A program made the position numbers and the translations under genes. DNA of 64,000 bases from Labia minor (Eukaryota; Arthropoda; Insecta; Dermaptera; Spongiphoridae): positions 33,879,787-33,943,786 of the forward strand of contig OY720346.1 in assembly GCA_963082975.1 (NCBI GenBank), written 5' to 3'. Under the pieces are notes generated by a model, which saw nothing but the letters and a program-made list of their open reading frames with translations, did no database searches and had not been told where the DNA came from. Positions 1-10,442 of the stretch are shown one piece after another; within the stretch, counting starts at the first letter, position 1; every line of letters starts with the position of its first letter.

Positions 1-741
<741 letters not shown>

Positions 742-999
742 AATATCAAAAATTCTTATTTAGAAAAAATGATAATAAAATTAATGAATATATTTTGGAA
801 ATATACTAACCTTAGAAAAATTTAACCAATTTTTTATAACTTTTGCTATTTCAAATAGTGTAATGTTTAGGTCAGATAATAAAATTAATGAATCCATTTG
901 AATATCATCCAGGTTATCACAATCTATAATAGAAATTTTATTAAATTGTTTTAAAATAAGATTTTGAAAGTATTTTATCAATTGACTATTATATATATA
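742..999. other. AT-rich stretch, nothing recognised
   Basis: The open frame on the minus strand here has AT-biased composition and no family resemblance. No repeat ends were seen. Confidence 0.5.
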
Positions 1000-1070
1000 C
1001 TAGCTGCTTCGAGCGCCTTCGGCGCTCTCCACACCTAGACGGGGGCTCCGCCCCCTGTACCCCCCGAGTG
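1000..1070 (-). repeat. GC-rich double-hairpin module with CTAG end (Helitron-like 3' terminus)
   Basis: On the minus strand the module ends with a perfect hairpin (plus-strand 1011-1027, GAGCGCCTTCGGCGCTC), then seven bases, then CTAG followed by T, the arrangement of a canonical Helitron 3' end. A second perfect hairpin, GGGGGCTCCGCCCCC, is at 1041-1055. A diverged copy is at 61151-61212. The module joins directly to a LINE fragment at the sequence CCCGAGTG. It could instead be the tail of a LINE or SINE family. Confidence 0.55.
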
Positions 1071-1625
1071 TCCCTATTCTGAGCTATAACCATCTAACTC
1101 CTACCCTGTCCCATCTCTCTCACGTTCCTTCCTACATTGTCCGCCCTGTTCACAATTGGTCTTCCAAACGGACGTTTTCCAATCGAACTCCCCACCAATA
1201 TATTATTCCTCTCCCATTCTAGCCATGTGCCCTGCCGTTCCCAGCCTTCTCGCTTTTATAACCCTAACTATATCTAGAGATGCATAAAGGTCATGCAATT
1301 CCTTGTTATGCAGTCTCCGCCATTCCCCGATGTCCTCATCTTTCTTTGGCCCATAAATGCTGGGAAGAATCCTATTCTCAAATACTCTGAATCTACTCTC
1401 ATCTCCCAGGGTTATAGACCATGCCTCCCACCCATATAATACAATTAATAATTTAATGATTTTGATCCCCTTTGATAATAATTTCCAGATTGCAACCTCG
1501 ATTTAAATTCTTTGCAAATATTATTCTCTCTGATACTAATTATTTTGTCTTATCACTATTAATTTCAAACCCCATCAATTTTCCTGCATCGATTAATTTT
1601 TTTATGCTACTTTAAATGTTATTAA
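1071..1625 (-). pseudogene. Non-LTR retrotransposon ORF2, C-terminal region (decayed)
   Basis: Read on the minus strand, this encodes pieces of the region downstream of reverse transcriptase that is common in arthropod LINEs: KGIKIIK, LYGWEAWSITLGDESRFRVF, then KELHDLYASLDIVRVIKARRL and GHMARM. Stops and frame changes interrupt it. The same family recurs at 10185-10437, 17445-18565, 49330-49505, 50625-50690 and 61385-61565. The reverse-transcriptase core with its YxDD box is not present here. The clade (perhaps RTE-like) cannot be settled from the tail alone. Confidence 0.8.
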
Positions 1626-1904
1626 TTTATTTAAAAAAAAATCAGAGTAAACAAAATAAAAATAAAATATAAAATTAGCATAACACTAAACTACTATAAA
1701 AATAATATTAAAAAATATATTATATATTAAAATCTTACGTGAAAATCCAATTATGAGATCAAATTTTCTTAATTAAAATAATTTACTCACATAATCTTAA
1801 AAATTAATAGTATTAAATTATAGCCGTAATGTGAATGTTTTCAAAGTTTAAAAGGCCAATAAGATCAATTGAGATATTGTAAATATCAATAAATATATAA
1901 AAAG

Positions 1905-2207
1905 ATTTTTATCTGCACATTGCTCAGAATTTAAATTACCGCTAAATTATCGCCACCAGCGCCTCTATGATCTAGTATGGTAACTAAACTATTTTTAATT
2001 AATTATTCTTTATAATTTTTTTAAAATTTTTCTAATTAAAAAATCGAAAATCGGGCTTCGAGGTCTGGTGGCCAGCCCCTTTGTGCTTCCGTGTAAAAAA
2101 TTCCATGTCCCTGCATGCGATAGATTTGGCTGGAGAGCTCGGTCAGACAGACAGACAGACAAACAGACACACACATTACACTTGCTTTTATTATTATAGA
2201 TTTGTAT
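1905..2207 (-). mobile_element. Microsatellite-bearing interspersed element, family D
   Basis: On the minus strand it begins ATCTATAATAATAAAAGCAA, has a (TCTG) microsatellite, then a GC-richer core that includes a GGCCACCAGACCTCGAAG segment, and ends near ATAAAAATCTTTTTATATAT. This is the general form of insect Helitron or HINE-type nonautonomous repeats. No coding sequence. The boundaries are approximate. Confidence 0.45.
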
Positions 2208-2762
2208 ATTTGAATTTCACATATCACCATTTATAATGGTTTTTCTGCTTAATAAAATTTAATATATTACATTAGATAAATAAGAATAAATTGATTTATT
2301 TGCTAAAAGATTTTGATTATTATTTTTAAACGTTTTTAAAATGTGTTAAATTAATATTACAAATCTACACATAAATATAATTAATCTTTTTACCATTATT
2401 TTTATTATCATTTTCATTCTCTTGATTCATTTCTATTTCATTGGTTAATTCTGCCTAAATTAAAAGATAATTTACATCTATATTAAAAAAATTTAAAAAT
2501 TTTTCAATTATTTTAAAGTTAATAAAAATTTTTTTTTCTTTTCTTGGAAAATCAAAATATATATAAAAAATAGTTTAAATTTCAATGATATTTACTAACC
2601 TTTTAAATTATTATTATTATCCATTTCATATATTTTAATTTTTCCTTGTTGTTCTATAAAAAGTAAAGTATTAAAAATTTTATTTAAAATTGTATTATAT
2701 ATTAGATGAGGATAGAATATGTAAAAATAATATATATATATTAAAATTAAAATAGGTATAGT
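2208..2762. other. AT-rich stretch, nothing recognised
   Basis: Only A/T runs and a short (TA) tract near 2730. The minus-strand open frame at 2595-2819 is compositionally biased and unlike any known protein. Confidence 0.5.
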
Positions 2763-2820
2763 GATGGTCTGTGATATTAAGCAAATCAAATTAAATTTGA
2801 TGTTTAATGCACAGACCATC
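2763..2820. other. 58-base imperfect hairpin, pre-miRNA-like
   Basis: The sequence starts GATGGTCTGTG and ends with its exact complement CACAGACCATC. Further in, ATTAA/TTAAT and a shorter helix pair again around a loop near 2790. The fold has an 11-base-pair basal stem, small internal bulges and a short loop, and its length suits an animal miRNA precursor. A very small MITE is the alternative, as no target duplication is evident. Confidence 0.4.
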
Positions 2821-2829
2821 TGCTTTAAC

Positions 2830-3590
2830 CAAGTTTTTCATCAAGTTACCTTGTTACGTGCCCATGCTGGCAACGAAATGAATCTGACTTTCCAACAACT
2901 AATCCTTCAGGGGAAACGCATTACAATCATAATCCTTTCCACAAATAAATTTATTTTTAAATAAATAAATTTTATGTTTTTTATTTTATTTTAAGGATTA
3001 ATGATATTTTTAAAATATCATTACAATATATATATTCGTTTATTATTTAGATGTGTATTATTTTGTTATTTATAAATATATAAGTTAATGTGAAATAATA
3101 GATTTTTTTTTCGTACATGTGTTCATAAATATTTAGATTAGCTTTGGCAAATGATTATAAATACACTAACAAAAAACACAAATTATAGTATATAAGAGAG
3201 AAGCTTTTTTTAATTGACATTTTCAATGTGGGCGAATTTTTTCTTCTAATCTCCAAATAGAATAAATAATATATTCTAAATTGATAGGAAATATCGAAAA
3301 TAGGGGGGAGAGAGAAAGAGAACGTCGTTAGTAGGTATATAAAAAATAAATCCATTGATTTAAATGTATATATTTTTTTTATAAGTTTATTTCATTTAAT
3401 TGAAATATTTTTATATTTAATTAATTTCTATAAATAACTAATTATCTAAAAGAAAATGTCTTTATACTAGTTAAAATAAAAGATCAACTCTTGCTATCAT
3501 ATTTTACATTATCTTATATTCACAACAAAAATGATTAATCTAATGAATATATTATTTTAAATTAAAAAGAATAAATAATTATATGCATTA
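2830..3590. other. AT-rich stretch, nothing recognised
   Basis: About 100 bases of mixed composition follow the hairpin (2830-2930). The remainder is A/T-rich with no recognisable frame or repeat end. Confidence 0.5.
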
Positions 3591-3818
3591 CTAATTTACA
3601 CACATATTTTTCATGTTTTTCTTAAAGATTTTGGAATTTTTTTTTTCTGTGCTACAAAAATGTCTAACAAATCTCAAGTTCTCCTCACAATCTTGATATG
3701 TGGGACTTGTACCCACTAAAAAACGTCCCTTATGGTTGAAAACAACATCCACCCTGGTACCACTTTCGTATTCCTTCAGGGTGGTATTCAGGTGTTGACC
3801 TACGTTTAGACTCCGCAT
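3591..3818 (-). CDS. Unrecognised 75-codon open frame
   Basis: The minus-strand frame begins MRSLNVGQHL and contains TRVDVVFNHKGRFLVGTSP, with less AT-biased codons (3640-3815) than the surrounding DNA, then turns lysine/asparagine-rich. The mixed-composition part resembles a fragment of a real coding exon or a transposon gene, but I do not recognise the family. No splice sites or partners could be assigned. It may be chance. Confidence 0.2.
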   Translation of the reverse strand: MRSLNVGQHLNTTLKEYESGTRVDVVFNHKGRFLVGTSPTYQDCEENLRFVRHFCSTEKKNSKIFKKNMKNMCVN

Positions 3819-4045
3819 TTTGATTATTTACTTTATTTATATATTTTTAGAACTTATTGAGGTAAATATAAATATATTATATTTAAATTGATAGTCTTAA
3901 AAATAAATAAATAATATCCCTAATTTGAATTAATTAAAAAAATAATAATTATTTATATATTTATTAGCTCAAAAAATCTTTCTTAGTGGATTACACTTTT
4001 TTTTTAAATTTTATTAAAAAAGACTTGTTTTTGTTTTTTGTTTTT

Positions 4046-4637
4046 ACTTGCGATCACGAAAATTTTCGATGTCGGGATTTTGATGTTTTTATACGTTTTG
4101 AAGGTTCCTGATTCATTTTCACTAAGTTGAGAAAAATGTCTCTCTGTGTGTGTGTGTATGTGTGTATGTAGACAAGATTACGCAAACACGGTTTGAGCTA
4201 GAATCATGAAATTTGGTACATGGGCATTATTCAAAATTCGTAGTTTTCTATCAACTTTTGAGAAATGTAGCTCAACCGGAAGAGGGTCATTACTTACAAC
4301 GTTTTGATTTTTTACCTCTAAAGTGACCGTAAAAATAAAGATATATGTTTGATAGTTTTTCACATGATTAAAAATTGTATAAAAGTGCTATATATAGAAT
4401 TTCAGCTTGATTGAATCGCTGAAAGTTCCATAATTAATTTTTTAACACTTCAAACATCACGCGGCAACACGTGACGTGGTGACATCAACAAAGAGCCAAA
4501 CATGCGCTGGTTTAATAAATATTATTTATTAATTTTAATTTATAATTTATAATTAATTAAATTTAATTTAAATATAATATATGTTATATAATTCAATTCA
4601 AATTGCGAGAATGTCGAATGGAGACACTCCAGCTTAT
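4046..4637 (+). mobile_element. HINE-B copy 1, lacking the 5' palindrome
   Basis: It follows a T-run and starts ACTTGCGATCACG; a complete copy starts ACTATCTCGCAAGAGATAGT before TTGCGATCACG, so the palindrome is almost exactly deleted. A (GT) microsatellite is at 4145-4168. The core has the ACGGTTTGAGCTAGAAT and CTCAACCGGAAGAGG motifs. The 3' end has GCGAGAATGTCGAATGGAG and the hairpin remnant before CAGCTTATT. No coding capacity. Confidence 0.8.
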
Positions 4638-5416
4638 TTTAATTAACTTTCTTAAGTTGATATTGGAGAATAATATTTTCCAGTATTTTCTAAATATTAT
4701 ATTTAATTTTTAATTATTTTCTATAATCCTTATCGAGAATTAGTTCGTTGTGTATGTAAGTATTTATAAAAAAAATAAACTATTTATCTATGTACAATAC
4801 TTATTTACAATTACATGAATGTAAGTATAAATAGTTATTACAAGTTTTCAGAAAAAATTTTTGAATAAAGATACATAAATTTAAATTCAGTCTAATTAAC
4901 ATTAACAAAAAAAAAATTCTAATAGTAAATATGAAATATTTCAAAAAGTTTTGTTATATTTTCCAATAAGATAATTTAATTTTTGAAAGATTGTTTATTT
5001 TTGAACATTTACCGGTTATCGGGAGAGAGGAATATTTTCTTTTTGAAGAAGTCACGTTTTCTAAATGAAATATTTAAAAAAAATTGTTTTTAAAAATTTT
5101 ATAAGTAGATACGTGATTTGAACAATGATTCTTTTTTTCCAGTTAATAATAATCTTAAGTGTTGTTAGAAAATTTTTGAGAAGTTTGCATTTCTTTTTAC
5201 ACGCTTTTATTTAGCTTATACCCGTTTCCGTGTCGTCAAATCTTGCAACGTTAATTTGAACCACTTCCCAATGTTCGAATGAGCTGAAATTTCACATACA
5301 TATGTAACTCCAATGCCAATGCAATATTGTGATTCATCTTAGGACATAGGTAACCTAGGAGGTATTATATTTATCAATTAGTAATTACATATTGCATAAT
5401 ATTGAAAAATTATTAT
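4638..5416. other. AT-rich stretch with a possible repeat fragment
   Basis: Most is plain A/T-rich DNA. Bases 5215-5370 have mixed composition (CCCGTTTCCGTGTCGTCAAA, GAGCTGAAATTTCACATAC) in the style of a transposon core, but no second copy occurs in this window. Confidence 0.35.
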
Positions 5417-5456
5417 ATCTATCTATCTATCTATCTATATATATATATATATATAT
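5417..5456. repeat. Compound microsatellite (ATCT)n then (AT)n
   Basis: Five ATCT units run directly into about ten AT units. Confidence 0.9.
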
Positions 5457-5473
5457 TAATAAAAGATAATTTA

Positions 5474-5540
5474 ATTTTTTTATCCAAAACCTGGGTTTCA
5501 TTCAAAAAGTCACGGACTTATTTACCTGCCCTCGCAACCC
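5474..5540. mobile_element. Solo end of a mariner element
   Basis: TTCAAAAAGTCACGGACTTA and the bases around it match, in reverse complement, the terminal inverted repeat of the mariner fragment that starts at 57333. No transposase is attached. Confidence 0.6.
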
Positions 5541-5803
5541 ATTTTAATTAAATCATGTTTAAATCATGTTTAATAATTTTGTAAAAATAAGATACGTTAT
5601 TTTTTTTAATTTAAATGAATATCAAATACAGTAATAATGTGTGATATTGTTTTTGAAAAGATATACCAATAATATAATAATAATAATAATCAGTAACCTT
5701 TACCACCGATTTTTGATATATCGACCTGAATTAGATTCTCTCAACATTCAATCTATAACCTGAAATCATAAACTGGGCGAAGTCAAAACTAAAAATGAGG
5801 AAA

Positions 5804-6233
5804 TAAAAAAATATAAAAAAACTTTTTAAAAACACGCTTTTATTTAAAATCACTAAAAAGGAGAAAATAATTTCTCCACACACACCACTATTTCCTTATA
5901 ATTATTCATATCTAAAAAATGAAAGCGTGGGCGCCAAACATGCAAGGAAAAACGTAAATTCTACTTCAAATAGACATAGTTATCAAGAATAGTGGAAAAG
6001 GAAAAAAACAGAAAGGTTTCTGGATATACAATGAAATGTCCTTCGTATTCTTTTCCTTTCTCTGCATGTTTGGGGTCAACGCTTTCATTTTTACCGACCG
6101 ACGATAGTAAGGGAGGTATTGTTTAGATATAATTAATTATAAGGAAATATTGGTGTGTGTGGAGAAATTATTTTTTCCTTTTTAGTACACTTAAATAAAA
6201 GCGTGTTTTTAAAAAGTTTTTTTTATATTTTTT
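5804..6233. mobile_element. Foldback (long inverted repeat) element
   Basis: The left arm (5804-5960) and right arm (about 6050-6230) are inverted copies sharing ACACGCTTTTATTTAA, TTTCTCCACACACACCA, TGAAAGCGT and CAAACATGCA. The right arm carries an extra 29 bases at 6093-6121 that the left arm lacks. No coding sequence; the superfamily is not determined. Confidence 0.75.
6093..6121 (+). mobile_element. 29-base 5'-end-only HINE-A insertion
   Basis: It consists only of the HINE-A 5' tip, from ACCGACCGACGATAG to GGGAGGTATTG, between T-runs. The opposite arm of the host foldback preserves the unfilled site (CATTTTTTAGATAT in matching orientation), so this is a true insertion between T residues and it fixes the HINE-A 5' boundary. 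Confidence 0.8.
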
Positions 6234-6236
6234 ATT

Positions 6237-6265
6237 ACTGACAGACGATAGTAAGGGAGGTATTG
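6237..6265 (+). mobile_element. Second 29-base HINE-A 5'-end copy, slightly diverged
   Basis: ACTGACAGACGATAGTAAGG through GGTATTG equals the HINE-A 5' tip with two or three changes. It lies a few bases beyond the right end of the 5804-6233 foldback and is followed by unrelated DNA. Confidence 0.65.
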
Positions 6266-6470
6266 CTTTCTTGTTATTTTGAATGAATGACTTTCATTAA
6301 CATTATTATTGTTTAATATTGAATATTGTTGTTTATTGTATAAAATTATTATTAAAAAATCATTTATATGTATAACAACTTTAAAATATCAAGGAAAAAA
6401 ATAAAAGTCTATAAACAATTCTCTATACGTTTACAATATTGTAAAGTTTAGGAAAAAAAAAGGTAATTGA

Positions 6471-6939
6471 TTACAAAACGGGAAGCTTCAGGGATTTAGA
6501 TGAAACTTTACCTGTGGGTTCCTTGTTTAATTCCAAAGAACCTTTTCTTATAAAGTTTTTCTCGGTCTCTTCTAATTTACGAGATAAACATTATTAAAAT
6601 ATGCATATAAATTCATTGATATTCTATTTAACTACCAAGTTTTATTCATTTGACTAGCAGAGTACTCCACTAAAATTAATTAATTGAATAATTTTCCTAT
6701 ATTCAAACCGAATCGAAAAAACCGAAAATTAGTGAATATATGAACAATTAGTGAATTAGTCAATAAAACATTATTAAATGGCTGCTCATTCATAACTAGT
6801 TTATCTATCAAACTTTAATAATTTTTATCTTGTAAACTAGAAGAGACTGAGAAATATTGAATAAGAAGTTTCATTGGAATTAGAGAAGGAATTCACTGGA
6901 AAAGTTTCATCCAAATCCCTGAAGCTTCCCGTTTTGTAA
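6471..6939. mobile_element. Foldback MITE with about 130-base imperfect terminal inverted repeats
   Basis: The ends TTACAAAACGGGAAGCTTCA and its complement match almost perfectly for about 39 bases, and weaker pairing continues inward. The core shares CTATATTCAAACCGAA and CCGAAAATTAGTGAAT with the element at 20419-20880. No transposase. Confidence 0.8.
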
Positions 6940-7145
6940 ACAACTACAAAAAAAAACACTTAAAACAAAGAAAATGTTAAAAATTTGCTCAAATTAACTC
7001 CTCGATGTGTTAATTAATTACTAAGAAAATAAATTAATAGGATCGTTTAAATATTGCACATGTTCTTATCGTTTATATCGTTTATATCGCGTAGGTAATT
7101 TTACATTTTTTAATGAAAAATATGCTAGTAAATATACACGTAGTT

Positions 7146-7432
7146 CGGGGCAGCATGGCTAAGTGGGTAGAGTACTAGATTTCTACACAGAAAGCCTGAG
7201 TTCGAATCCCAGCATAGAACTCAAGATTATATATTTATTTAATTTAATTAATAATTAATAATTAATAAATAAATATAAATCTAATTCAAACAAATTTAAC
7301 ATCGGCTGCCCCACCGAAGAAGGCAAGGGGAAACCACTTCGGTCAAATTTTCCCATGAACACCCTATGACTCCTGTGGAGTTATTAGGGCCACGACACTT
7401 CCGCTAGGAAGTTATCGACAACGAAGAAGAAG
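7146..7432 (+). mobile_element. tRNA-derived SINE with 12-base target duplication
   Basis: The head carries an A-box-like TGGCTAAGTGG and a B box GAGTTCGAATCC near 7198-7210, giving an internal RNA polymerase III promoter. A GC-richer body follows (7300-7420, with GGGGAAACCACTTCGGTC), and the tail is GAAGAAGAAG. Perfect flanking repeats ATACACGTAGTT at 7134-7145 and 7433-7444 show retroposition. The A/T-rich stretch at 7230-7290 separates head and body. Confidence 0.8.
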
Positions 7433-7444
7433 ATACACGTAGTT

Positions 7445-8089
7445 ATTAAATAGGTATATGTACAATCAATGAATATGTACAAAATATATATACTTAAAAT
7501 ATTTTTTTTTATTATGCCACAGATATTATTTTATTTATTTAAATATTAGAAACTTATATATATATATATATATATATATTATTCTATAATCTATTATCCT
7601 AAAAAAAATTCTCCAGTTATCAATTAAGGTTATTGCATTCTATGAAAAAAATTTTCAGTCATCATTCTCTCCACTAATCTAAATTAGAAATAAAATATAA
7701 TTAATTTTTAATTCATGACTAATACAATCACTTTTACAATAATAACTATTAGAATAAAGTAAATAACAAAAAAAACATACCTTTGGGAATTAAAATAATA
7801 ATTAAAAAAAAAAACAATCAGGTCATTATCTAAAATAATAATAAGTATATAAATAATAAACAACAAATGATGAATTATAAGTGTTTACTTGTCATTGTTG
7901 TTTTTATAATAATTAAATTAAAATTAAAGATATATATATATATATAAGTATATAATTTATATAAATAAAGAAAGAGGGAGTTTTTTTTTCTTTATAAGAA
8001 TGAAATTTATTTTATTTTTTTCGAAAAAATATATTTTTTATGTGAATTTGAAGGAAATGAACGTGGGATAATTTTTCTTTTTTTGTTTT
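7445..8089. other. AT-rich stretch with (TA) tracts
   Basis: (TA)n near 7556-7580 and 7928-7945. No gene or transposon end recognised. Confidence 0.5.
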
Positions 8090-8335
8090 TACTATTTTGA
8101 AAGAGAAGTGATTGCAGTTAGTTAAGGTAGGATGGGATAGGAGAGGGGTGGGGGATAGCTCTTAATGCACGTGTCACGCCAGGATATGATTTATGACCAC
8201 CCACATCCACCCATCCATCCATCCAACATACCCCACTTTCCATTCTCATTTACTCTCACTACATCAAACTCCCTTTCCCCCATCACATCTCTCTTCTCCT
8301 CTTTCTCTCTATTACTCTCAGACTCATTTGCTAAT
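8090..8335. other. GC-richer unique island
   Basis: A non-repetitive, less AT-rich block containing TGCACGTGTCACGCC (an E-box CACGTG) and CCATCCATCCATCC. No open frame with protein-like features. It may be regulatory, as with similar islands elsewhere in this window. Confidence 0.3.
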
Positions 8336-8379
8336 ATTTTTTAAAGGTAAAAAAACATGAAAAATATATCTATATATCT

Positions 8380-8745
8380 ATATATATAAAGGTTTATGTC
8401 TGCAAATAGCTCATAATTTAATAATTTTTGCATATCTTCGCGTCTCATGACCTCTAGAATCCAAAAGTGATTTTAAAATTTGTCATGTCTGTCTGTCTGT
8501 CTGTTTGTATGTCTGTCCGGAAAATAACTATTTTATACACTCAAAATTGGCTGAACCGATTTCTATGAAATTACATCACAATATTTTTATATACCTGTAT
8601 AGTAACATAGGCTATAAATTTTATTAATATCTAATCAATAACCGCAGAAATTAATTTTTTAAAGTTTTTATATAATGCTCCGTGTTGTTCATTCAAGATC
8701 CTCTCGCGGTTCACTGGCCCTAGCGGAATCATTTTCAGAATGAAT
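8380..8745 (+). mobile_element. Microsatellite-bearing interspersed element, family C
   Basis: It begins after TATATATATA with AAAGGTTTATGTCTGC, has a (GTCT) tract at 8486-8515, then GGCTGAACCGATTTCTATGA and a core shared with 61575-61830. No coding capacity. Layout is similar to the HINE families, but its 3' end is not defined. Confidence 0.55.
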
Positions 8746-9066
8746 ATAAATTATTATGGCAATTCCCAAACAAAGAATTAATATAATATTTTATTTTAAA
8801 TTCTAATATTCAAATATCAATTCAATTAAATAATTTATTCTAAAAGTTCTCATTTCAATTAATTTAATAAAATATTTAGATCATATTTTTATCTTCTACT
8901 ATTTTGTATTTATTCTTTATTTATTTGAATATTTCTTTTTTTCTATTTTCTATAATATATAATAATTTATAAATTTTATCAATGTCTAATAAAAAAAAAA
9001 ATATTATTTAGTATTTTATGAAGTCAAAATAATTTTTAAAAAAGCCTAAATTATATTACCTTTGTT
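8746..9066. other. AT-rich stretch, nothing recognised
   Basis: Only A/T-rich sequence between two repeats. Confidence 0.5.
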
Positions 9067-9660
9067 ACTATCTCGTAAGAGATAGTATTGCGATCACGAA
9101 AATTTTCGATGTTGAGATTTTGATGTTTTTATACGTTTTGAAGGTTCCTGAATCATTTTCACTAAGGTTGAGAAAAATGTCTGTGTCTGTGTGTATGTAT
9201 GTAGACAAGATTACGCAAAAACGGTTTGAGCTAGAATGATGAAATTTGGTACATGAGCATTATTCAAAATTCGTAGTTTTCTATCAACTTTTGAGAAATG
9301 TAGCTCAACCGGAAGAGGGTCATTACCTACAACGTTTTGATTTTTTTTCCTCTAAAGTGACCGTAAAAATAAAAATATATGTTTGATAATTTTTCACATG
9401 ATTAATAATTGTATAAAACTGCTATATATAGAATTTCAGCTTGATTGAATTGCTGAAAGTACCAGAATTAATTTTTTAACACTGCAAATCTCACGCGCCA
9501 ACACGTGCCATGGTGCCATCAATAAAAAGCCAAACATGCGCTGGTTTAATATTTATTATTTATAATTTATAATTAATTAAATTTAATTTAAATATAATAT
9601 ATTATGTTATTTAATCCAATTCAAATTGCGAGATAGTTGAGTGGAGACACTCCAGCTTAT
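9067..9660 (+). mobile_element. HINE-B copy 2, complete
   Basis: The 5' end is the palindrome ACTATCTCGTAAGAGATAGT (8-base-pair stem, 4-base loop). Then come GCGATCACGAAAATTTTCGA, a (TG) tract, the conserved core, GCGAGATAGT (inverted to the 5' tip), the hairpin GAGTGGAGACACTC and the end CAGCTTAT. This is the best reference copy for the family. Confidence 0.85.
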
Positions 9661-10184
9661 TTTTGATTTTAATTTAATTCAATGTTCTGCGTCCAACCTA
9701 ATTCTTGTTTTTAGTTCCTATATTTTGTGATTCTTTATGTTCAAAATTGTGTTGATTTTGATATCATTATATAGCATTTTTCGTCATCTGCATCTTTAAA
9801 CAATTCATTTATTGATTGGATTGCACGTTGGGCATTAATGGATAAGAATTGTTTCCCCCAGTGGACAATTTTTTTTTTTTTTTTCATTTTATATTTGCTT
9901 TGAGCTGGAAGAGGAGGCAATTTATAATTTTCTTCTAATTCAGTATAATAAAAATATATTTAAAATGGTTGAATTCTAAATATTATTATAAATTATAATT
10001 GAATGCCATAAATAATCGATTTAGTTGATAATAAATTGAAATCATGATAGGATGAAATAATTTTTGTAAGGGGATTAATTTAATTTAAAAAAAATAAAAA
10101 TAAATTATAATAGTAAAAAGTAATTCCTTTAATAGTCAAAATAAGATTATGCATATTCACTTTTTTTCTATTTCTATCTATTTA
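9661..10184. other. AT-rich stretch, nothing recognised
   Basis: No reliable frame or repeat end. A T-run lies near 9870. Confidence 0.5.
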
Positions 10185-10437
10185 TCTCTGTGTCCCTATC
10201 CTGAGCCATATCCATCCAACTCTTATCCTCTCCCATCTCGCTCACGTGCCCTACATTCTCCTTGGTCTTCCAAGCGGACGTTTCCCAATCGGTCTCCCCA
10301 CCAATATATTTTTCGCCATTCTTTCCTCTCCCATTCTAACCACATACCTTGCCCATCGCAGCCTTCTCGATTTTATAACCCTAACTATGTCTGGAGATGT
10401 ATAGAGGTCATGCAATCCCTCATTTCCTATTTAAATA
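10185..10437 (-). pseudogene. LINE ORF2 C-terminal fragment
   Basis: On the minus strand it matches the LINE family at 17445-18565, including the ...VIKSRRL and GRPIGKR(S)LGRP-like parts and the 3' portion through the cysteine-poor tail. Frame breaks are present. It abuts the chimeric HINE that starts at 10443. Confidence 0.75.
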
Positions 10438-10442
10438 TTATT

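Noticed and set aside
7146-7225. Possible true tRNA gene
   Set aside because: The A and B boxes are present, but the cloverleaf is poor, the sequence continues into a SINE body and it is flanked by target duplications.
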